Assembly: GCF_019038415.1 (NCBI RefSeq)
Contig: NZ_JAFKRG010000043.1
Span: 1-64,000 of the forward strand
Origin: Synechococcus sp. CCY 9618
GTDB taxonomy: Bacteria; Cyanobacteriota; Cyanobacteriia; PCC-6307; Cyanobiaceae
Length of the DNA: 64,000 nucleotides
Reading direction: 5' to 3'
Shown here in pieces: positions 51,534 to 59,971 of this stretch. The notes under the pieces are model-generated. The model was given only the letters and a program-made list of their open reading frames with translations. It was not told where the DNA came from and searched no databases. The translations under genes and the position numbers were made by a program. Position 1 is the first letter of the stretch; every line of letters begins with the position of its first letter.

Positions 51534-52784
51534 ATGGCATTGTCCCGTCCCGCCGCTGCCTCCATGCGCTGGCTGACCCGTGTGCGACTGGCCGGCGACG
51601 GGGCGGACCCCGGCCAGGAGGGGCCGACCGGGGTCCTGTGGCGGGTGGGCATCGACCGGGACGGGCTGATCGCCCGGGTACGGCCGACCGAGCCGGGCAG
51701 CCGTGCCGCCGGGGAGGACTGGGGCGGCGACTGGCTTTCCCTGGGAGGCGTGGACCTGCAGATCAACGGCGGCCTGGGCCTGGCCTTCCCGGAACTCAAC
51801 GCCGCCGACCTGCCGCGTCTGGTCAAACTGCTGGAGCTGCTCTGGCATGACGGGGTGGACGCCATCTGTCCCACCCTGGTGACCTGCGCCGCCGACCCCC
51901 TGCGCCAGGCGCTGGCGGTGCTGGCCGAGGCCCGTCGCCACCACCGCCCGGGCCGCTGTCGGCTGCTGGGCGCCCACCTGGAGGGGCCGTTCCTGGCGCC
52001 GGAACGGCGCGGCGCCCACCCCCGGCAGCACCTGCTCGACCCCGACAGGGAAACCCTGGAGCGTCTGATCAGCGGCTTCGAAGGCGGCCCCGAGGCGGAC
52101 ATCGCCCTGGTGACCCTGGCGCCGGAACTGGAGGGGGCCAGGGAGGTGATCGAGGAGCTGCGGGCCAGGGGCGTGGTCGTGAGCCTGGGCCACAGCGGCG
52201 CCGATGAGGACCAGGCCCACCAGGCCTTCGCATGCGGGGTGGGCATGCTCACCCACAGCTTCAATGCCATGGCGGGGCTGCACCACCGCGCCCCGGGACC
52301 GGTGGCGGCGGCGCTGAAGCAAGGGACCGTGGCCCTGGGGCTGATCGCCGACGGTGTCCACGTGGCCCCGACCATGGCCGTGCTGCTGCAGCGGCTGGCC
52401 CCGCGGCAACTGGTGATCGTCAGCGATGCCCTGGCCCCCTACGGGCTCGGCGAAGGCGCCCACCGCTGGGACGAACGGCTGCTGCTGGTGGAGGACGGCA
52501 GCTGCCGCCTGGAGGACGGCACCCTGGCCGGGGTCACCCTGCCGCTGCTGGAGGGGGTGCGCCGGCTGGCGGGCTGGGGCGGCCTGGAGGGGGCCTCGAT
52601 TGCCGCCGCCACCCTGGCGCCGCGCCGGGTGCTGGGCGACACCCGGCCCCTGGAGCAGCTGCTGCTTGGGCGCGCCCTGGGGGACACCCTGCGCTGGAGC
52701 ACGACGGACGGACGCCTGCAATGGCGTCGCCCGGCCCTGGCCCCGGCCGCGGGACCGGGGGCCGCCCAGGGCCTGGCTCCCTAG
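51534..52784 (+). CDS. nagA: N-acetylglucosamine-6-phosphate deacetylase-like protein
   Basis: 416-residue amidohydrolase. Motifs are [10 protein letters not shown], the metal-binding glutamate in HLEGPF, histidine in LGHSGA, THSFNAM, DGVHV, and aspartate in VSDALAPYG. It would recycle amino sugars from peptidoglycan or polysaccharides. The ATG at 51534 follows a GGTGAGG ribosome-binding-like stretch; the Met at 51564 is an alternative. Its stop codon is part of the TAGGAT hexamer in front of chlM. Confidence 0.9.
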   Translation: MALSRPAAASMRWLTRVRLAGDGADPGQEGPTGVLWRVGIDRDGLIARVRPTEPGSRAAGEDWGGDWLSLGGVDLQINGGLGLAFPELNAADLPRLVKLLELLWHDGVDAICPTLVTCAADPLRQALAVLAEARRHHRPGRCRLLGAHLEGPFLAPERRGAHPRQHLLDPDRETLERLISGFEGGPEADIALVTLAPELEGAREVIEELRARGVVVSLGHSGADEDQAHQAFACGVGMLTHSFNAMAGLHHRAPGPVAAALKQGTVALGLIADGVHVAPTMAVLLQRLAPRQLVIVSDALAPYGLGEGAHRWDERLLLVEDGSCRLEDGTLAGVTLPLLEGVRRLAGWGGLEGASIAAATLAPRRVLGDTRPLEQLLLGRALGDTLRWSTTDGRLQWRRPALAPAAGPGAAQGLAP

Positions 52785-52787
52785 GAT
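52782..52787 (+). promoter_or_regulatory. Candidate minus 10 box of chlM
   Basis: TAGGAT in CCTAGGAT, 29 nt before the chlM ATG. Its first three bases are the nagA stop codon. Confidence 0.4.
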
Positions 52788-52816
52788 CCGCGCCACCCGA
52801 ACGGTCGCCGCGCGCC

Positions 52817-53551
52817 ATGCCCCCGGAACTGAAACAGCCCGAGCAAGCCGAGCGGGAGGCCCAGAAGCAGGCGGAGAAGGCCGAGGTGCAGGCCTACTTC
52901 GAAAGCACCGGCTTCGAGCGCTGGAACCGCATCTACAGCGACAGCGAGGAGGTGAACCGGGTCCAGCGCAACATCCGCATCGGCCATCAGAAGACGGTCG
53001 ACGCGGTGCTGAGCTGGCTGGGCGCCCAGGGCGATCTGGGCAGCCGCAGCTTCTGCGATGCCGGCTGCGGCGTCGGCAGCCTCAGCCTGCCCCTCGCCGC
53101 CCTGGGGGCCGGCTCGATCGCCGCCAGTGATCTGTCGGCCGCGATGGTGGACGAGGCCCGCCGGCGGGCCGAAGCCGCCGGACTGACTGCCGAACGGCTG
53201 AGCTTCACCAGCTCCGATCTGGAAAGCCTCCAGGGCCGCTACGACACCGTGATCTGTCTGGACGTCTTCATCCACTACCCCCAGGCGGCCGCTGAAGCCA
53301 TGGTGCGGCACCTGGCCTCCATGGCCGAACGGCAGCTGATCGTCAGCTTCGCCCCCTACACCCCCCTGCTGGCGGTGCTCAAGCAGATCGGCCAGCTGTT
53401 CCCCGGCCCCAGCAAGACCACCCGGGCCTACACCCTGCGGGAGGAGGGCATCGTGGCGGCCGCCGCCGAAGCGGGCTTCCAGCCCGTCCACCGCAGCCTC
53501 AATCAGGCCCCCTTCTACTTCTCCCGCCTGATCGCCTTTGAGCGGGTCTGA
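52817..53551 (+). CDS. chlM: Magnesium-protoporphyrin IX O-methyltransferase
   Basis: SAM-dependent enzyme of chlorophyll synthesis that methylates the C13 propionate of Mg-protoporphyrin. 244 residues: a charged helical N-terminus, [24 protein letters not shown], the SAM motif [14 protein letters not shown], and C-terminal [12 protein letters not shown], all conserved in ChlM/BchM. Confidence 0.95.
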   Translation: MPPELKQPEQAEREAQKQAEKAEVQAYFESTGFERWNRIYSDSEEVNRVQRNIRIGHQKTVDAVLSWLGAQGDLGSRSFCDAGCGVGSLSLPLAALGAGSIAASDLSAAMVDEARRRAEAAGLTAERLSFTSSDLESLQGRYDTVICLDVFIHYPQAAAEAMVRHLASMAERQLIVSFAPYTPLLAVLKQIGQLFPGPSKTTRAYTLREEGIVAAAAEAGFQPVHRSLNQAPFYFSRLIAFERV

Positions 53552-53558
53552 AGCGGCC

Positions 53559-54037
53559 ATGGCCGGAGTCTCCACCGCTGGGGCCTACCGGCCCGAGATC
53601 GACGGGCTCAGGCCACTGGCCGTGGTTGCGGTGATCTTGAATCACTTCGACAAGAACCTTCTCCCGGGTGGCTTTCTGGGAACGGCAATCCACTGGCCCG
53701 CGAGTCCCAGTGCGGACCTGTCGTTGCGGTCAGGCCATGGTTTCATTTCACGGGCCAGCCCTGCCCCTTCCACAGCCGCCGGCAGACCCTGGCACGGCGT
53801 GGCCGCCTGGATGGCATCCTCCGGGATCTGGAGGCGCAGCAACGGCTCAGGGTCATCGATCTGTTCGATGTGTTCTGTCCCAGCCCCACCTGCACCCACG
53901 AGGGAAACCGGGGTGTGGTGCTCTACCGGGATGCCTGTTCCCATCCCTCGATCGATGCGGCGCGCTGGTCAGCCCCCCGGATCAGGGCCGCCCTGATCGC
54001 CCCACCCGCTTCACCCCCCGCAGCCGCTGGCAACTGA
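53559..54037 (+). pseudogene. Acyltransferase-3/SGNH (OafA-like) gene remnant with internal deletion
   Basis: The first 32 or so codons read YRPEIDGLRPLAVVAVILNH then FDKNLLPGGFLG, the N-terminus of acyltransferase-3 O-antigen or peptidoglycan acetylases. After about 53685 the coding similarity continues in another frame as the end of the SGNH domain: LRVIDLFDVFCP, CTHEGNRGVVLYRDACSHPS and the stop at 54035-54037. A full gene is about 650 codons, so roughly 500 are missing and the two ends are out of frame. The 3' end overlaps the convergent pseudouridine synthase gene. Confidence 0.75.
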
Positions 54038-55081
54038 CCGGTGCGCAGGTGCGGGGCCGGGGGCAGCGGGGACGAGTTCTCCTGGCGGCGGGGCCTCCCA
54101 GAGGACTGCCTCGCCACCGGGCCCGGCGAGGCCCAGCCGATGGGCGTGCAGCCGGTAGCCCCCGGACCCCGGCAGCGCGTCCACACGGGCCCCGCCGCCC
54201 GGGAGATACAGCGGATCGCCCAGCAGCGGCGCCCCGACCCCGGCGCAGTGGATACGGATCTGGTGGGGCCGGCCCGTGGCGATCACCACATCCACGAGAT
54301 CCCCGTCGCAGCGCCGCTCCAGCAGGGTGAGGGTGCTGAGCGCGGCCAGTCCCCCCTCCGGACAGGCGCACCAGATCTTCCCCAGCAGGGGGTGCTCCCG
54401 GCATCCGATGGGGATGGAGATGGGCAGGGGATCGCCCACCTGCCGATCGAGGCCCCCCGGCTCCAGCAGGGCCCGGTAGACCTTGCGGCAGGCGGAAGGC
54501 TCTCCCGGCTTTTCGAGCAGGCCGCTGCTGTCCCGCAGCCGGCGGCTCAGCCAGGCGCGGGTGGCGGCACGACGGGCGCAGACCAGCAGGCCGGAGGTGA
54601 AGCGTCCCAGCCGGTGCACCGGCCGGGGCGGGGGCCCGGCCGCCGCCATGGCCGTGTGCCGGCGCTCCAGCAGCCGCAGCAGGGTGTGCTCCAGGAATCC
54701 CCCGGCCGGGAGCACGGGCAGGCCGCTGGGCTTGTCGATCACCAGCAGGTCGCCGTCATCGTCAATCACTTCCCAGCCTCCCGGCACCGCCGGCTCTTGC
54801 CAGGGGGGACGGCGCCAGACCAGGCGATCGCCGTTGCGCAGAGTCCGCTCGGAGCGCAGGGGCTCGCCGTTGCAGCTGATCTGGCCGTCAGCGAGACGCT
54901 CCTGCCAGACCTCCGCGCTGGAATGGGCATGCCGGCCCGCGTAGTACGCCACCACGCCCATCCCATCCCCGGCTGGGGAAATCCGCTCCCGATAGGTCCA
55001 GCCGTCGTTGAGACGGGGCGGCAGCCAGCCCGACGGCAGCCCCGGGGGCAGGGGTGGGCCGGGGCGGTCCTCAGTCCACAA
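54011..55081 (-). CDS. RluA-family pseudouridine synthase
   Basis: 356 residues. An N-terminal S4-like part (WQERLADGQISCNGEPLRSERTL and GDRLVWRRPPW) precedes the catalytic domain with DDGDLLVIDKPSGLPVLP, PVHRLGRFTSGLLVCAR, KVYRALLEPG, and VVIATGRPHQIRIHCAGVG. The canonical HRLDR motif, whose Asp is the nucleophile, reads HRLGR here, as I recall for some plant and cyanobacterial members, so activity or the position of the catalytic residue should be treated with care. Its start overlaps the end of ycf29 by 11 bp. Confidence 0.82.
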   Translation of the reverse strand: MWTEDRPGPPLPPGLPSGWLPPRLNDGWTYRERISPAGDGMGVVAYYAGRHAHSSAEVWQERLADGQISCNGEPLRSERTLRNGDRLVWRRPPWQEPAVPGGWEVIDDDGDLLVIDKPSGLPVLPAGGFLEHTLLRLLERRHTAMAAAGPPPRPVHRLGRFTSGLLVCARRAATRAWLSRRLRDSSGLLEKPGEPSACRKVYRALLEPGGLDRQVGDPLPISIPIGCREHPLLGKIWCACPEGGLAALSTLTLLERRCDGDLVDVVIATGRPHQIRIHCAGVGAPLLGDPLYLPGGGARVDALPGSGGYRLHAHRLGLAGPGGEAVLWEAPPPGELVPAAPGPAPAHRSVASGCGG

Positions 55082-55847
55082 GCCCGTGCTCGAGGGCGAA
55101 GCGCACCAGCTCGGTGCGACTGGCGGTGCCGGTCTTGATGAACAGGCGACTCACGTACTTCTCCACGTTGCGGATCGAGGTCTCGAGGCGGCGGGCGATC
55201 TCCTTGTTCATCATCCCCTCGGCCACCAGCTGCAGCACGCTCGCCTCCCGGGGCGTGAAGTCGAGCTTGACGTCGGAGACGGGCTTGGCGGTAGTGCCAC
55301 CGCCGCCGAGCATGGAGCGGATCTCGGTGATCTGGCGGGCCATGGCGCCGATGTCGGCATCGGCGAAGCGGGCCGCCTCCGCCAGCAGCCGCTCCTGACG
55401 CCGCACCACGTTGTGCACCCGGGCCACGAGTTCGTCGGGGTCGAAGGGCTTGGGGATGTAGTCGTCGGCGCCGGCCTGGAAACCGGCGATGCGGTCGGCC
55501 GTCATCCCCTTGGCGGTGAGAAAGATCACCGGGGTGCCCCCGAGCCGCTCATCGGCCCGCAAACGCTTGAGCAGCCCGTAGCCGTCGCAGCGCGGCATCA
55601 TCACGTCGCTGATCACCACATCGGGCATCTGGGCCTGGGCTGCCGTCCAGCCCTCCTCGCCGTCGTTGGCCGTGGTGACGGCGAAGCCCTCGTCCTCGAG
55701 GTAGGCCTTGACCGCCGTGCGCAGGCCGGGCTCATCGTCCACCAGCAGCAGCCGCACCGGTGTGGTCGGCGGTGCGGCACCGGCCTCCCCGTGGTCGGGG
55801 GAATCGGTGCCTGGGGCGCCGGCGGCAGCGGATGGATCGTGGCTCAT
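55071..55847 (-). CDS. ycf29: Response regulator Ycf29 (NarL/LuxR type)
   Basis: 258 residues. After a disordered 30-residue N-terminus comes a receiver domain (LLLVDDEPGLR, phospho-acceptor in VVISDVMMPRCDGYG, FLTAKGMTADRIAG, KPFDPDELVARVHNVV) and a LuxR helix-turn-helix (LDFTPREASVLQLVAEGMMNKE, SIRNVEKYVSRLFIKTGTASR). The receiver segment FLTAKGMT and the HTH segment match Ycf29 of red-algal plastids, whose targets are unknown. A TAGATT hexamer lies very close to the start (55859-55854). Confidence 0.8.
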   Translation of the reverse strand: MSHDPSAAAGAPGTDSPDHGEAGAAPPTTPVRLLLVDDEPGLRTAVKAYLEDEGFAVTTANDGEEGWTAAQAQMPDVVISDVMMPRCDGYGLLKRLRADERLGGTPVIFLTAKGMTADRIAGFQAGADDYIPKPFDPDELVARVHNVVRRQERLLAEAARFADADIGAMARQITEIRSMLGGGGTTAKPVSDVKLDFTPREASVLQLVAEGMMNKEIARRLETSIRNVEKYVSRLFIKTGTASRTELVRFALEHGLVD

Positions 55848-55856
55848 GGGAGAAAT

Positions 55857-56402
55857 CTATCGACCGGGACCAAGCAGGACCTGTTCCCGCTCAGGCAGGC
55901 GTCCGCTGTACCCCAGCTGCCGGGCCAGCGGGCCCAGGGTGGCGGGATCCTTGCCGGCCTGGGCCGGCACGCAGACCGCCCACCACATCAGGTGATCCAA
56001 CCGGTTGGCGGGGGTGATGGACCCACCTGGATTGAGCTCGCGCACGAGCAACCGCGTAGCGGTGCCGGTGATGCGCAGGGGGCTTGCCAAAGTGCAGCCG
56101 ATCTTGTCGGTGGCGACGGTGACGCGGTCATCGAGCTCCTCCCACACCTGGACCCGCCACAGCCCCGGCTGGCCCGGTTCGGGCACCAGGCCGAAGATGC
56201 CCACCACCTCCCGGCCCCGGTGGGTGATCCGGTCCTGAAGCACCCGGAACCCCGGCGGGCGTTGCTCGGCGTTGCTGGGGGCTGTCTCCTGGGCCGCCAC
56301 GGGCGCCGCCGCAGACCCCGCCAGGAGCACGGAGCCGGACGGGGCCAGGGCCGCCGCCAGCAGCAGGGCGGGGACACCGGGGGAGCGAAGACGGATCAGC
56401 AT
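55857..56402 (-). CDS. Secreted protein of unknown function
   Basis: 181 residues with an N-terminal signal peptide (MLIRLRSPGVPALLLAAALA, then a small-residue stretch ending near VAAQ). The mature part contains FRVLQDRITHRGREVVGIFGLVPE and VWEELDDRVTVATDKIGCTL, and two cysteines. I do not recognise the family. It is downstream-adjacent to ycf29 on the same strand (9 bp) and its start is only 6 bp from the divergent cysteine desulfurase start. Confidence 0.7.
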   Translation of the reverse strand: MLIRLRSPGVPALLLAAALAPSGSVLLAGSAAAPVAAQETAPSNAEQRPPGFRVLQDRITHRGREVVGIFGLVPEPGQPGLWRVQVWEELDDRVTVATDKIGCTLASPLRITGTATRLLVRELNPGGSITPANRLDHLMWWAVCVPAQAGKDPATLGPLARQLGYSGRLPEREQVLLGPGR

Positions 56403-56408
56403 GGCTCC

Positions 56409-57551
56409 ATGCTGACCTACCTCGACCACCACGCGAGCACCCCGTGCGATCCGGCGGTGGTGGCGGCCATGGCGCCGTGGTGGGCCCAGAACCCTGCCAA
56501 TCCCTCCAGCCGCCTGCACCGGCCGTCCCTGGAGGCGGCGGCGGCGGTGGACATCGCCCGGGCCAGGGTGGCCGACGGGCTGGCCATGGCCAGCGACGCG
56601 GTGCTCTTCACCAGCGGCGCCACAGAAGCCAACAACCTGGCCCTGCGGGGGGTGGCCGAGGCGGCCCTGGAGCGGGGGGAGACCCGTCGACGGCTGGTCA
56701 CCCTTGCCACCGAGCACCGGGCGGTGCTGGAGCCGCTGGCCTGGCTGGAAAGCCACGGGTTCCCCCTCACCGTGCTGCCGGTGGGAGCCGATGGGATGGT
56801 CGATCCCGACCGGCTGGCGGCGGCGCTCGGGCCCGACACCCTGCTGCTGTCGGTGATGGCCGCCAACAACGAGATCGGCGTGCTGCAGCCCCTCGACACC
56901 ATCGGCGCCCTCTGCCGGGAGCGGGGCGTGATCTTCCACTGCGATGCCGCCCAGGCGGTGGGCCATGTGCCCCTGGCCATGGAGGAGCTCGGCATCGATC
57001 TGCTCAGCCTCAGCGGCCACAAGCTCTACGGCCCCAAGGGCGTCGGGGCCCTGCTGCGGCGCCCGGGGGTGCCCCTGGCCCCCCAGCAGCTGGGGGGCGG
57101 CCAGGAGGGGGGCCTGCGGGGGGGCACCCTGCCCGTGCCCCTGATCGTGGGGCTGGGGGCCGCCGTCGCCGCGGCCCTGGCGGACCGCCAGGAGCGGGCC
57201 GAACGGCTCGGGGCCCTGCGCGATCGGCTGTGGCGGGAGCTGGAGGCCCTCGGCGGGGTGCTGCGCAACGGCCACCCCGTCCACGGCCTGCCCCACAACC
57301 TCAACGTCACGATCGAGGGGCTGGACGGCACCCGCCTGCACCGGCAGCTGCGCCGCAGCCTGGCGGTTAGCAGCGGTTCGGCCTGCAGCCAGGGAAGCCC
57401 TTCCCACGTGCTGGCCGCCCTCGGCCGCGACCGCCGCGCCGCCGGTGCCTCGATCCGCTTCGGCCTGGGTCGGGGCACCACGGCGGAGCACATCGATGCG
57501 GCGATCGCGGCCGTGGCCGCGGCCGTGGCGGAACTGCGAGGCCCTGTCTAG
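56409..57551 (+). CDS. Cysteine desulfurase (NifS/IscS type)
   Basis: PLP enzyme that takes sulfur from cysteine for iron-sulfur clusters and thiolation. 380 residues beginning MLTYLDHHASTPCDP. TSGATEANNLAL, ATEHRAVLEPL, the PLP lysine in SGHKLYGPKG, and the persulfide cysteine in SSGSACSQGSPSH are all present. The stop TAG is part of the TAGGTT hexamer before the next gene. Confidence 0.93.
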   Translation: MLTYLDHHASTPCDPAVVAAMAPWWAQNPANPSSRLHRPSLEAAAAVDIARARVADGLAMASDAVLFTSGATEANNLALRGVAEAALERGETRRRLVTLATEHRAVLEPLAWLESHGFPLTVLPVGADGMVDPDRLAAALGPDTLLLSVMAANNEIGVLQPLDTIGALCRERGVIFHCDAAQAVGHVPLAMEELGIDLLSLSGHKLYGPKGVGALLRRPGVPLAPQQLGGGQEGGLRGGTLPVPLIVGLGAAVAAALADRQERAERLGALRDRLWRELEALGGVLRNGHPVHGLPHNLNVTIEGLDGTRLHRQLRRSLAVSSGSACSQGSPSHVLAALGRDRRAAGASIRFGLGRGTTAEHIDAAIAAVAAAVAELRGPV

Positions 57552-57554
57552 GTT
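57549..57554 (+). promoter_or_regulatory. Candidate minus 10 box of the 57.6 kb membrane protein gene
   Basis: TAGGTT, 22 nt before the ATG at 57577, overlapping the desulfurase stop. Confidence 0.4.
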
Positions 57555-57576
57555 TCGGGGGATTCCGTATTGATTC

Positions 57577-58410
57577 ATGGCCACACCCGGCGGCCGGCAG
57601 GGGCCCCGGCTCAACTTCGGCGACGCCCTCCAGGAGGGCTGGCGTGCCTTCAGCCGCAGCCCGGCCGCGTTCGTGGGGTTCCCCCTGGTGGTGGTGGCCC
57701 TGCAGTTCCTCATCCAGCCCCTGCAGAGCCGCATCAGCAACGGTGGGGTGCCCTCCAGCGATCCGCTGGACTGGCTTCTGTACCTGATCGGGCTGACGCT
57801 GAATCTGATCCTGAATCTCTGGTGCGCCCTGGGGCTGGTGCGTGGTGCCGGCAGCGCCCTGCAGGGGGGGCGCCCCACCCTGGGCCAGCTGATGCGCTGG
57901 GATGGACCGGTGTTCCTGAGGCTGCTGCGGGCCTGGCTGCTGCTGGTGGCGGTGGTGCTCGTGCCCCTGCTCGGGATCCTGGTGCTGGTGGGCGGCCCGC
58001 TCGCCCTGCTGGGGATCTTCGCCGACCAGCTCGTGCCGATCAGCCGCACCCTGGTGGAGGTGCTGGGTCTGGCCCTGGCCGTGGTGCTGTTTCTGGCCCT
58101 GAGCGTGCTGTTGCTCGGGGTGATCTACCTGATGATCAACCAGAGCTTCCTGACCCAGATCGTGCTGTTCGAGCACACCGCCGCCAGGGCCACGCTCCTG
58201 CGCGGCCGCGCCCTGGTGGACCCCAGCTGGCTGATGGTGCTGCTGCTCACCCTGATCGAGAGCCTGCTGTTGCTGCTGGGACTGCTGGCCTGCCTGGTGG
58301 GATCGTTCGTGGCCTGGCCCCTGGTGGTCTGCATCGCCACTGCGGCCTACCGCCAGCTGGTGCTGGCCAGCGGCGATGCCGATCCCCTGCCGGCTCCCCT
58401 GAACCACTGA
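57577..58410 (+). CDS. Polytopic membrane protein (YciC/DUF975-like topology)
   Basis: 277 residues with about six helices: a soluble start (LNFGDALQEGWRAFSRSPAAF), then helices near 32, 65, 115-150, 165-190 and 225-255, with the amphipathic SRTLVEVLG and RGRALVDPSW segments between. The start pattern LQEGWRAFSRSPAAFVGF recalls glycerophosphoryl-diester-phosphodiesterase-type membrane domains. Function unknown. Convergent with the DUF456 gene. Confidence 0.7.
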   Translation: MATPGGRQGPRLNFGDALQEGWRAFSRSPAAFVGFPLVVVALQFLIQPLQSRISNGGVPSSDPLDWLLYLIGLTLNLILNLWCALGLVRGAGSALQGGRPTLGQLMRWDGPVFLRLLRAWLLLVAVVLVPLLGILVLVGGPLALLGIFADQLVPISRTLVEVLGLALAVVLFLALSVLLLGVIYLMINQSFLTQIVLFEHTAARATLLRGRALVDPSWLMVLLLTLIESLLLLLGLLACLVGSFVAWPLVVCIATAAYRQLVLASGDADPLPAPLNH

Positions 58411-58446
58411 CTCCGGCCCTCAGGCTCCGGCCCTCAGACTCCGGAG
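58411..58446. repeat. 14 bp tandem repeat over the DUF456 stop
   Basis: CTCCGGCCCTCAG at 58411 and 58425 (14-bp period), then a partial CTCCGGA at 58439 that is part of the palindrome CTCCGGAG. The DUF456 stop (minus strand, 58436-58434) is in copy two, and copy one carries the same triplet out of frame. Confidence 0.75.
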
Positions 58447-59018
58447 CGGAGGGCCCACGGCCCCGCCGTGACCAGCACGAATCCCGCCACCCCCAGCAGG
58501 GCCAGCAGCAGCTGGGCCAGCCGACTCACCAGCATCCCGGCCACCACCGCCAGGCCCACCAGCAGGGAGCGCCGCAGCCGGCCCAGGCCCGGGGGCCCCA
58601 GGGAGGCAGGCGCGCTGAGGAACTCTCCGAGGCTGGCCCCCAGCAGCGGCCCCACCAGGGCCCCCAGCAGGGGACCGCCCACCGGCAGGGCCGGCAGCAG
58701 CCCCAGCAGGCCCACCACCAGGCCGAGGCCAGCTCCGAGGTAGCTCCAGCGGGTGGCCTGGAGGCGGACCGGGCCCAGCAGCAGGCCCAGGGCTTCGGCC
58801 CCCCAGCCCAGCACCAGCAGCACCACGGCCACGGCGAGGGCGGGCCAGCCGGCCGCCCAGCCCACGGCCCAGCACCACAGCAGGGCGCCCAGCGGCAGCA
58901 GTGCGAGGCCGGGCAGGAGCGGCAACAGGGTGCCGGGGATCGCCAGGGCCTGGATCAGCAGCGCCAGCCACCAGAGCAGGTCGAGGCGATCGAGGCTGGG
59001 AAGGCTGGCCGACGTCAT
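58434..59018 (-). CDS. DUF456 membrane protein
   Basis: 194 residues, highly hydrophobic, with about five helices. ALAIPGTLLPLLPGLALLPLGALLWCW and the glycine-rich LLGALVGPLLGASLGEFL are the DUF456 features. The glycine-zipper-like GPLLGALVGPLLGASLGE segment could pack helices. Function unknown. It is directly downstream of rsmH on the same strand (10 bp). Confidence 0.8.
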   Translation of the reverse strand: MTSASLPSLDRLDLLWWLALLIQALAIPGTLLPLLPGLALLPLGALLWCWAVGWAAGWPALAVAVVLLVLGWGAEALGLLLGPVRLQATRWSYLGAGLGLVVGLLGLLPALPVGGPLLGALVGPLLGASLGEFLSAPASLGPPGLGRLRRSLLVGLAVVAGMLVSRLAQLLLALLGVAGFVLVTAGPWALRSGV

Positions 59019-59028
59019 GGTGGCTGTC

Positions 59029-59928
59029 TCAGACCCGGCGGTGGGCCACCCGCAGCTTGGCGGAGCGGCTGCGGGGATTGGCCTGCTGCTCCTCCTCCCC
59101 GGCCACCAGGGGCTTGCGGGTGAGCCGCTCCAGGCGTGGATCCCCCAGGAAGGCGGTCTTGACGCGCCGGTCCTCCAGGGAATGGAAGCTGATCACCGCC
59201 AGCAGCCCGCCCGGCACCAGCCAGTCGGGGGCCTCGCGCAGCAACCGGTCGAGGGCCCCCAGTTCGTCGTTGACGGCGATCCGCAGGGCCTGGAAGGTGC
59301 GGGTGGCCGGGTGGATGCGGCCGCGGCGGGCCTTGGGGGGGAAGCAGCCGGCCACGGCGTAGGCCAGATCGGCGGTGCTGCGGCCGCTGCCGGTCCAGGG
59401 GCGCTCGGCCACCAGCCGCCGGGCGATGCGGCGCGACAGCCTCTCCTCGCCGAAGCCATGGATCAGGTCGGCCAGCTCGGTCTCCTCGAGCCGGTCGATC
59501 AGTTCGGCGGCGGTCTCGCCGCTTTCCGGATCCATGCGCATGTCCAGGGGACCGGCGGTACGGAAACTGAACCCCCGGGCGGGCTCATCCAGCTGGGGGC
59601 TGCTCACGCCCAGGTCGGCCAGCACCCCCACCAGCGGGGCCGGCGGGGTGAAACCGGCAAAGTTGGCGGCCACGATTGTGGCCCGATCGGCGAAAGGGGC
59701 GAGCCGTTCGGCCGCCGCGTCCCGGGCGGCGGGATCCCGGTCGAGGCCGATCAGCCGCAGCCGCGGGTGAGCCTCCAGCAGCAGGGCGCTGTGTCCCCCG
59801 CCGCCGAGGGTGCAGTCCAGCAGCAGCCCTTCCCCTGCCTCCTCCCCGGCCGGTAGCCCGGACAACCCGGAGAAGGCCTGAAGCACCGATTCGGCCAGAA
59901 CGGGCAGGTGGGCGAACGTCACGGCCAT
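59029..59928 (-). CDS. rsmH: 16S rRNA (cytosine1402-N4)-methyltransferase
   Basis: Methylates C1402 in the ribosomal decoding centre. 299 residues: [10 protein letters not shown] near the start, the SAM motif [49 protein letters not shown], and [16 protein letters not shown]. All family blocks are present and the length is typical. Divergent from ndhH with 43 bp between starts. Confidence 0.96.
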   Translation of the reverse strand: MAVTFAHLPVLAESVLQAFSGLSGLPAGEEAGEGLLLDCTLGGGGHSALLLEAHPRLRLIGLDRDPAARDAAAERLAPFADRATIVAANFAGFTPPAPLVGVLADLGVSSPQLDEPARGFSFRTAGPLDMRMDPESGETAAELIDRLEETELADLIHGFGEERLSRRIARRLVAERPWTGSGRSTADLAYAVAGCFPPKARRGRIHPATRTFQALRIAVNDELGALDRLLREAPDWLVPGGLLAVISFHSLEDRRVKTAFLGDPRLERLTRKPLVAGEEEQQANPRSRSAKLRVAHRRV

Positions 59929-59938
59929 CCGACCTTCC

Positions 59939-59944
59939 TAAGAT
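59939..59944 (+). promoter_or_regulatory. Candidate minus 10 box of ndhH
   Basis: TAAGAT in CCTAAGAT, 27 nt before the ndhH ATG. Confidence 0.4.
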
Positions 59945-59971
59945 CCCGGCACTCCGTCCCTGGCGCAGGCC

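Noticed and set aside
55854-55859. TAGATT as minus 10 box of ycf29
   Set aside because: It is only 6 nt from the start codon, too close unless the gene begins further downstream; it is also explained by the stop codon of the preceding gene.
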